In this document: positions 55,485 through 64,000 of the stretch, piece after piece
How positions within the stretch are numbered: the first letter of the stretch is position 1
Layout of the letters: the number at the start of each line of letters is the position of its first letter
Source of the DNA: Notospermus geniculatus
Taxonomy: Eukaryota > Nemertea > Pilidiophora > Heteronemertea > Lineidae
Length of the DNA stretch: 64,000 nt
Assembly (NCBI GenBank): GCA_002633025.1
Contig: NMRB01000147.1
Span: 403,727-467,726, forward strand
Direction of reading: 5' to 3'
Made by a program: the position numbers and the translations under genes
Notes under the pieces: model-generated
The model's database searches: none
Seen by the model: only the letters and a program-made list of their open reading frames with translations
What the model was told of the DNA's origin: nothing

Positions 55485-58400
55485 ACAGTTTGGAAAACTG
55501 GAAAAGAAACTCGACTGGTGACTGTGTGGCCCTCTCCGGGCTCTCTCGCCAAGCTGCATCTAACCGCAGACTCCTTGAAGTGCGATGTAACAGAAGAGAC
55601 AGGGAAGCCTGGTAGTTACTAAGAGTTAAGTCACCTCTCTGACGTGATACAGCGAAGGGCAGCAACTGCAGGCTGCTCACATCTTGTTTCCAAGGCAATC
55701 AAATGTACCAGGAGCACCGGAACACCACGTTTCCATGGAAACGGGATACATCTCTTGTGGGTGAGCCTTCCTTTCGAGGGCTGTACGGAGAGCCTATTTA
55801 CTGGTCCTATTAATGTGTTAACTAGCGGTAGGCGGACCAAATGCTTAATACTTATGTTATTGTGTGTTTTATCCTGTCAGTAATGATTTGGAGAGCATAC
55901 TTCTCTCATTATGTCATCGGGTCATCGTTCGGTCTGAGGTACTGTCCACTGTCAGCTCGACTGAGTTTTCCCAGTCTTTCGAAACGTAGCCTTTGGCAGA
56001 CAAGATGTCCTGCCTGAATCTTTTTAGGTCTTGATGATACAAAGTATATATTTCACTTTTTGTTGGCACACAGCCTCATGGAAAATTTCCTAGTGATGAC
56101 TCAGGTATACATTATTACCTTTCGTCACGATTAGCTGGAATAGGACAGTAACGCCCTAAAATCTGTTCTCCTGACTGGTCAGGCTTGTAAATAAACCTTG
56201 CCTTGTTGCAGGAATAAAACGAAATCAATAAGAAAAATCGGTCTTATCATCAGCTACTAGTTTTATCAAATGCTTGCAGATCTGGCTTTCGCAATCTTTT
56301 TCGTTCCCTTCCGGAACTGCTGACTCAAATTCGCACGTCGAAGAGAAAGTATCGGCTGGTTCTTTCGCCTTGCGCACATCTGACCTCAGATTACAATAGA
56401 GCGACAGATGAAACGTCCTGCATCAGATGCGACATGAAAGCACACATCAACATCACAAAACATGAATGTGGCTCTAGCTTTCTGTAAAATAAAAACGGTG
56501 TTCTGTCGAGGCTAGGAACAGAAATGTCTGTTTAGCTCTGGGCGAAAATGATATTGTCTGACGTTCTGTCTTTTGGCTGTCTATTAAAGAGAATGGTTAT
56601 ATGCGAGCTTGGATTTTCCACGCGAGTTTGTGGATTCAAACCTTTCTGTTCGGCCCAGACTCGTCGATACCAATATGTATCCGAGCAGACGTCGGCGACG
56701 TGGCTTATCCTATTGGCCAATACGACCAAGTATTGGTGCTGGAATGCGATCAAGAAATTGATTGATTCACGCACTGATCGACGGGGATTACGTCTCACCT
56801 CCCATGCCAAGGAGTGATATCTTCCATCCAATAATAGCTTTATTAATTGCTACACTACAGGAAGAAAGGTACTCAGACCAAAATCAATTTATTGGACTGA
56901 TACTAGGCTAATTGGTTCTTTGGGAGAGGCGGTTGGGTTGGGGTGGAGGGCATCTGTACTAGGTTTGATTGAAGGAGACAGCGGGGGAGGGAAACTGGTT
57001 TAAGGGAGCAGAGCAGTTGTCATTGTTTGAAGGATATGTTTTTGACCCCCGTACTGGTGCTCACTGAGGGCCTATCGAAACGGTATGGGAGTCGAGGAGA
57101 AAGGGATGGAACGACTCTGCAAGATGGGCAACGGAACAGTAAAAGGAGGTTCTGGGAAAATGTCCAGGCACTCCATGTTGATCTTTATCACAATGAGAAT
57201 ATTTTGAATGGGGGACACCATCGTTTTGATCAACTTTGATTTATTTGAGACAAGCTTTCGAAGCTAGCGGTCTTCCTCAGGCCCGAAGACAACATCTGGA
57301 GAAATCTGTTTGGGAGTGTCCCCGACTTGACAAGAGGTGTAGCGGCGAGTTGCAGACAAACGACGTGAAGCAGCAGCCCACCTTCGAAGTAATTGTTATA
57401 GGCTACGAAATATAAACGTAACCAAGCACAAGGACAGCTGTAGATGCGGTGAGAGGCTTCTTTCTGCGAAAGGAACATTTATTTAGGCCAATNTTTGGCT
57501 CCCCTACTAGTAGCAACATGGCTGCGCGCATTAGTACCCAAATCGCCTATAATTCACTTCTCCCGATTCCTAATCTAGAACCGCCGTGCCATTATCTGAC
57601 AATTTAAGGACGCTGCACAGCACGCCACTACCACGAACCGTCCCAGGCTCCGAGCCCAGCATCTGTAAATCAATCGACGATATTTCCTCCCAATCTCGAC
57701 GATCCGAGTGAATCGATAACGACAACGCCAAACGAGGATGTCACGAAGACGTTCTGACTTCTGGCGGAAAAACTGGAAACTGATCGACCTGGAGGCGTTG
57801 CAGGGTTTGAATGAGGAAGTGAGGAGTTATGATAGAGAACATCCAGTTTTTTTCTCGCATCATAATGCACACATTGTCCGTGTGTATTTTATCCCCAGTT
57901 ACGGCAGGGCCTACCGCCGGCCATGGAGAATTTCCTTTTTGGCCGAGTAGTCTGGATCGTCATTTTTGTCTTCGAGCTGGAAGTACAGCAACCTTGAGCA
58001 GGGCAGTACTGGCATGACTGGAATGGGTGAACGGCAGTCCGCAGGTATAATACATCTGGCAGTTGGGGTCGAAAATTCACAAAATTTCTGGAGGACGACT
58101 TCGATTATTATGTCATTTTGTGTGTCGTCTTTTGTGCTCTATCTTTGGATGGCAGACCTTCCCATACGAGCTCTGCTGAGACGCAGTGTAGCGCTAAGTG
58201 ACTCGAGGACAAGGCATCCTTTCAGCTCAATGCTGATTTCCCCGAAAAATTGTCTACAAATATTGTGTCGCGTCATGGTTTGTCAACAAGTGCCACATCT
58301 GCCGTCCACTCTTCCGAACATTCACGGTTTAATCTAACCTGTTACGACATCGAACAAAGCAAAGCATGTAACCAAATAACCCATCCTCTTGTTGCGAAAT

Positions 58401-60944
58401 CAATACGAATCCCCATAAGAATTTGACGTAATGGCTTCCCTTGGATTGGTTTGTGTCGTTACCATGACATCTGGTCCCATTGGTGACGAGTTATGGAGAC
58501 GGTTTAGTAATGCTTCTCCACGAGCGGATTTCAAAAGGTAGCTTGGTGTCTGGTTTCTTCGCGGTTTCACAATGCTGATGAACCCTGATGAACCCATGTT
58601 AACTGCACGTGTCGTGTGTATACTTCGGTCATCAGTACCTTTTTCTTCAGATGATCGGAGGTGAAGGCGTCGACAAAAATCCAAAATGGCAACGTTCACA
58701 TATGACAACAAACGTCACCATCAGGGGTGGGTTCTGAAGGCAGGACTCTCTCGCGCCTTCGGCACGCCTCATCGACGCCGGTTTGGTGGGGGTCTGGGGG
58801 ACCTCCCCAGGAAAATTTTGAAAATTAGAAGACGCGATTTCCCGGCATCTGAAGTTAAGAAAGTCTTATACAAACATTTTCTTGAACAGTGTGATCTTCC
58901 TGTTCTTTCTAGCAGCTTCAGCCAGTCCGATGCCATTTCGAAACAGTGCAAGCATTCACAATGCAGTAGTATGGCAACAGTTGTCCAAAGCAGAAGAATA
59001 GAATTTCTCTGCTCAGAATTTCGTCGAATCATCGATGCAACGATTGTATCACTCACCAAGATTACATCAAAGACACGTGTAGGCGCTACGCCACAAGCGA
59101 GATGTTTGATGTAGGGCGCTAAAAAATGTTATCTTTGATCGCCGAGGGGGGGGGGGTGTTCCAACCCCGAGAACACCCCTCTGTATCGATGGGGAATGCA
59201 TGAGAGATATATAATACCACGGTTTCCCGATTTCGTCCTGTTCTGGCTTAGTATATTGCGTTCCAGTTTACGTTCATGTGAAAACAATTCGGTACTCATT
59301 GAGGGCATGATGAAAATACATGTACTGTACCTTTGCGTTTGGGAGAGGGGTTGTCGCGCGTGATAAACAAATCGCTAGGATCATTAAGTTTGAGCCGTTT
59401 TCGTCTGCGTCCGGGGTCTGTGTGCTCTAGCTCCTACCTCAGTGGGCTCCTACCTCAGTGCATGCTCTGACAGCAGACAGCTGGCAAGAAAGCAAGATAG
59501 ACACGGCAAGGACAAATCGAGGGCCGAATGACCTCATCAGCATGGCTGTCGGAAGATTACATGTAGATCGGTCATCGCGGGTCAGTTTCTCTACAGTTTC
59601 TCTGGCCATTGGATCATGAGAAGTGTGCAGAGTCGTTTTATAACATGCAACAATCCTCCAACAGGCGTTCGCCAGGGCTGAACAAGCTTTCAGTGCTACT
59701 TTCGGTCGGCGGGCTGGCGTAATAAGCGCGAAGTTCACAATGACCGACATACATGTACAACTCACGATGCAGTGCTACGCTGCATGCATGCACTGGCCGG
59801 TGGGATGCTGCTTACCACATTTTAAACTTGTTGTTTTGCAACCCATCTCGTGTCACGGATACCTACTGAATGACGACAGTGTGGGGATTCGCAAATAAGC
59901 GTCTTTTTTCATCTGTTACTAAATAAAATATCGGCAGCTACAAATAGATAGGGCATTTTCTCTCCAAACGATACACTCGGCCCCAGTGTGTATCCGACGT
60001 CCAAGTCTTCTACACACTGGCACTTTTGGGGCTCAAAAGCCGTAAACACCACTAGATGGCACTCTCTGGGCTCCAGCCAATCACCACGCTTTCTCACTCA
60101 TTATTGCCGCGGAAATTCCGCGAAACTTACTTCCAGGAAAAACGCAAGGACCTGTGCTGCCACGACACGGTCTTTACGACTGTTAATCTCTAAAAGAGCC
60201 AGACGGGGAATCAGTGTGACTTACCGAAGGGGTGGGTCAGTAGTGTCTGGCCAAGCGAGACTATCCAAACGACGACCAACGCCAAAATTGAAGAATGCCG
60301 ATCGATTTAGCTGCGTAGGCCCATCAAACTGCGATCGGCCAATCGAGAATCCTTACCGAGTGTAATTACGTCGAGTGCCATATCACATGACCACACACCA
60401 ACGAATTCGATATCTTCAATCGGACTAATTGACATGCTGAGAGTGACACAAGGTCGTCTGCTTTTAGAATATCGACAAGCTTCCTGATCTCACCGCCTTG
60501 TCGCCTATCAGATATCGTTCCCCATGGCGACGGGAAATCGGTCAATCATAATTCATGTTTCTTAATCATTTTCTAATTGATTAACCATTGCCATCATCAA
60601 GAGGCTGTCAAGTGTTGCGAGGAGCGTGACAAATGATGGACATTTCATCAACTCGTGTTAACTCGGGTTCAGTTCGAGTGTTTTCAGAATTTGGAATGGG
60701 AAAATGAGAAACGGGAAATACTTAAACGAAAATGCAAATGAAATGGTAATTGTAATGAAAAACGTAATGAGATAAGTGTTTAATGCCACTAGGTGGTTCT
60801 GTGTTGGTTTCTTGCCTTTTTCTGTCATATTTTCCCCCGGGTATTTTTCGGACTGAGCCAAACAGAAAGGAGATGTGGGCAACACAAATGTCACCCGCTC
60901 TAGTAGGCGATTATCGCAAGCGAGGAAACGTTTAACGGCCTTCA
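55485..60944. other. Gene-poor region
   Basis: No supported gene. Notable items are a G-run near 59146-59156, the repeat-like stretch GGGGGTCTGGGGGACCTCCC near 58788-58810, and the copy of the TIR-like fragment at 58061. The frame at 58686-59114 starts with a reasonable ATG, but its middle is this repeat, so I do not call it a gene. Confidence 0.4.
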
Positions 60945-61251
60945 CAGAAACAAAAAATCAACTCGAGTGGAGACTCAGAATCTCACTTTAGGGACAAAAT
61001 GGTTCGAAACATTTTTTGACTCAAAATGAAACAGAAAATATTTCGGCGCGAGACAATGACATCTCGGCCTAAAATATTTTCTCTCAGATCGAGACTGTCA
61101 GTATCTCAACCCGAAATATTTTCTCTCGGAACGAGGTGTCATTGTCTCGGGCCGAAATGTTTTCTGTTTCATTTTGAGTCAAAAAGTATTTCGAACCATT
61201 TTGTCCCTAAAGTGAGGCTTTGAGTCTCCACTCGAGTTGATTTGTTTTCTG
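60945..61251. mobile_element. 307-bp MITE with arms over 100 bp
   Basis: The left arm runs from ACAGAAACAAAAAATCAACT through CTCGAGTGGAGACTC and TTTAGGGACAAAATGGTTCG. The right arm is its inverse, ending GAGTTGATTTGTTTTCTGT. The centre repeats GAAATATTTTCTCTC with GAGACAATGACA words in both orientations. Confidence 0.85.
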
Positions 61252-64000
61252 TCTTACAACACAATAGCTGAAATGTACGTCTCTGCAGGTTGACAATAGT
61301 AGTGGACAGCAGTGGTAACAGTTGAGTAAATTGATGACCAATGATGATCACTTGCCAAACGCGTCTCCCTTTGCTGGAGCGGTCACAAAGTTCGAATAAA
61401 TGCACAGTTATTTTTATCATCTTCCCATTTGACCGAGATGCAAAAAGAGATCCCTCGAGCGTTCCGTCTCCAAAGACACCAAACTAGCATGAGCGCATGC
61501 TCAGTGTCGATATGGCAAGAAATCAAGGCCAAATGATGACGTCATCAACATGGCCGTCGGAAGATCATCTGTCAAAGTGGCCAGTGTCTTCCTAAGATAA
61601 CCATTAATACTCTTTGGACAAAGATCAAGGAGTTGAACCAATCGATTTTCGATCAATTGGTATTTACTATTAGAGGTGGTCAATAAAGGGAGGCAACACA
61701 ATCACCGGTTTTCATTACTTTCTACCTCAGAATACATCAAAAGAATCCTGATTGCATGCATTGAATCAATACGCAAAGAAAATCTTGGCATCGTATTCTT
61801 TGCATGTTAAACAAATGCACCGAGTTCTGGATTGGTTTGATTGGAACACCGGGAGAAAAGCCAGATGAGGAAATTGAAGGTGTGGTGTGCTTATACTGTC
61901 AAGAGACCAACTACAAGGCAGCGATATCGACTCATTAAACTGGCGTCTTTGTACATTTGTAGACATAAGAAAGTTGTTCAAGGACTTTTATCTTTCAGCC
62001 TGTGATATGGCGCCTATGAAGGTTTTAAACCGGCCATTATACCACATGTATACTGCGTGCAGGGTTTCTGCCAGAAATTTTTTTGAGGGTACTAATTTCT
62101 TCAAAATCAGCAAAAACCCCATGAAATTAAAGAAAATGGCCCTTTTCTATGCTAGTACCCTTAGTACCCTCTATCGGAAACACTGGCATGGTCTTGATTC
62201 AACGTAGTGTACAATACAAGCGGAATAATTCAGCTAGATGTGCATAGGCCTACATGTACATGTATGTACGGCGTTCTTCTATGTTGTACACCGAAGAGAG
62301 AAGTTCTGTATGAAGAATGACTTTTCAGCGAAAACAAAAGCTGTTGATGAAAAGAAAGTTATGTACATGTTGACTAAATCCAAAGCATTGCTGACTCAAC
62401 CTCCACCTACACTGAGGTCTCCAGTACTCAAATGTGTAGACTCACATGTCAGCCTTTATTGACCTTACACCAAAATCGCAAATCGTAAGGTCACAGAGGT
62501 CTGGCAATGTGGCATTGCCGTGGTCCAGCTTCTCCAGTGATGGTCGGCATTGCTGACCACAGGCAAAGATTGATATCTTTGAATCGAATCGAAGTCCTGA
62601 CACTTACACCTTCCTTTGATATGATAATATGATCTGTTGGAGGAGCAGCATGTATAGCCAACATGTAGATCCCAGTGGCAAGGCCAGGTCTCTTTGACCT
62701 CCTAACTGGATTTTGGGGTAGGCCTATACATGTACGTACATATAGTGTAGAAAAAGTTGATGAAAACCGTGACTGAGTGCGTCGAACCCGAGATTGTACG
62801 GATGTGTACTTACGTCGCAATGATGCATGATGGGAAATTAGCCCATAAATCACGTTCTCGCGTTAACGTGATTTACGTGAAATATTGCTGACGGTCCGAG
62901 GGATGTGTGTGTCCAGTGCGATTGTTTGTGGGCGTAGTCAAGAGAATTGGAGTAGTTGGTCATTTGAACGAAAAACAATCCTCTCATTCAAACTCCCCGT
63001 TTTCGCATTCAAATAAAGTCATTATGTGTCATCATCCCCGCGTCATTTTAAATAAAACCAGACCATTCAGGCAGCAGACATGACAATATGCCCTGTCAAT
63101 GCAAATCACGCAAAAATAATGTCAACATCAGCGATCATAAACTGAGAAAATTGGTTTATCGAGACTGTGAAATCTCATTTGAATGGCTACATTTACACCA
63201 TTTCCAGCATAACAAGTTTCTGCGGCTGTTGGAGATGCAGGAATTGTTTGCATCACGCTTTGTCGTGTGAAGAGCATATTTTTTATCGTTTTTTCCTGCT
63301 TAATTCGCAGCGCAGTGCCAGGAAAGGGAACACGCCAACTACGCCATTAGTGTAGACTGCTGGTGATGCTTTTCGTCATGGAAACTGATTGGGCAGACGT
63401 GAGTGTCGCGATGTAGGCAATTGAGTTTGGTACATTGTATATACGTGTACTGAAGGCAGATCACCAAAACGTCTGGACATAGAGAGGTTAAGAAATTACA
63501 CGTTAGCGTAAAAACGATACGACAACCACGTAACACTCCTGTCCTGGGCTGGGAATGTGAAGACCATGTGACGTCATTCTCGTTAACGTGTATCGTTCCA
63601 TTCGGAACGACCTGAGGCGAACTGCTATCTGTCACTGGGCGGCGCATTTCACCTCGGACACAAGTCCAAGGCAGCCATGTTGTTTATCATCAAACCCACG
63701 TGACCGCCGTGGGACCATTGTGTACACACAGGCTGCGCGAGACTGCTTGCGGTGAGACTGCTTATGCACAGACCTGTGTAGCCGTGGAACGCATCACATC
63801 GGCCAGATTTGGCCGACGTGTACGTCCGCGACCTCATCACAGCGTAGGAATAAAATAAGTCCCAAGTGACTGGCTTAACATTCTTTGTTTAATGCAAAAA
63901 TATTGACAGATTTTTTGTGAATAATTGTATGGCAAGTAACAACTATCATAATAAGCGAGGTTTGTAGGTATTTTGATCCTAGTAACTACGGGGATCGAGG
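61252..64000. other. Terminal gene-poor region
   Basis: No supported coding sequence. A stretch of about 60 bp around 61515-61575 (GACGTCATCAACATGGCCGT, CGGAAGAT) is shared with 59520-59575, a dispersed repeat. A stretch at 62060-62190 with GGGTTTCTGCCAGAAATTTT also looks repeat-derived. Confidence 0.4.

Noticed and set aside
56620-56660. GGTTTGAATCC on the minus strand, a possible second pol III box
   Set aside because: The upstream sequence has no A box and no tRNA-like or SINE body was found.
57738-57835. Plus-strand start MSRRRSDFWRKNWKLIDLE as a possible first exon
   Set aside because: A donor (GAA|GTGAGG) can be drawn, but no downstream exon continues the frame within the window.
58686-59114. 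142-codon plus-strand frame starting MATFTYDNK
   Set aside because: Its middle is the repeat-like GGGGGTCTGGGGGACCTCCC stretch and there is no family resemblance.
1-64000. Prokaryotic features such as CRISPR arrays, operons, ribosome binding sites and phage modules
   Set aside because: Intron-rich genes with animal-specific domains show eukaryotic DNA. The regular repeats seen are minisatellites or in-frame protein repeats without unique spacers.

Overview
This is a window of animal nuclear DNA, most likely from a marine invertebrate. Its genes are built from many short exons with GT-AG introns. The space between exons is filled with small inverted-repeat elements (MITE-like), minisatellites and tRNA-headed SINE-like pieces. 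The self-complementary words TACATGTA and TAGGCCTA recur throughout, a flavour common in echinoderm, hemichordate, amphioxus and mollusc genomes. I cannot name the species. There is one 634-base assembly gap (49127-49760) and four single-base N positions, two of which sit exactly at the end of a duplicated block.

Three genes can be rebuilt with an unbroken frame, all on the minus strand. (1) 1742-14751 is SLX4, the scaffold for structure-specific DNA-repair nucleases. Nineteen exons add up to 7,701 nt (2,566 aa) and carry two UBZ4 zinc fingers, a BTB domain, a SAP domain and the C-terminal SLX1-binding domain. (2) 15001-18004 is a two-exon gene for a 92-aa single-pass membrane protein, starting a few hundred bases upstream of SLX4 and transcribed in the same direction. 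(3) 30269-43530 is a TRPC-type cation channel. Nine coding exons give 2,784 nt (927 aa) with ankyrin repeats, six membrane segments, the pore motif, the TRP box and a C-terminal coiled-coil region.

Layout: 1-1741 is SLX4 downstream sequence with a hairpin, a MITE and a SINE-like piece. 1742-14751 is SLX4, with at least three inverted-repeat elements and three minisatellites in its introns. 15155-17879 is the single intron of the small gene and is almost wholly repeat-derived, including a four-unit array, a nested transposon and a 670-bp palindrome. 18005-30268 is intergenic and repeat-rich, with a decayed SAP-domain gene fragment near 19 kb. 30269-43557 is TRPC. 43558-64000 is mostly non-coding with more inverted-repeat elements, degenerate satellite DNA and two weak candidate coding pieces (47875-48393 and 50821-50937).

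The genes do not form a pathway: SLX4 acts in nuclear DNA repair, TRPC in plasma-membrane calcium entry, and the 92-aa protein is unassigned. The most notable coding observation is a six-fold 24-residue repeat in the giant SLX4 exon; each copy carries a candidate SUMO-interacting motif. The most notable non-coding observations are transposition footprints readable from the sequence alone: a nested insertion with its empty site present nearby, a 9-bp target duplication, and TTAA and TA target sites. I did not find a convincing new multi-gene system.
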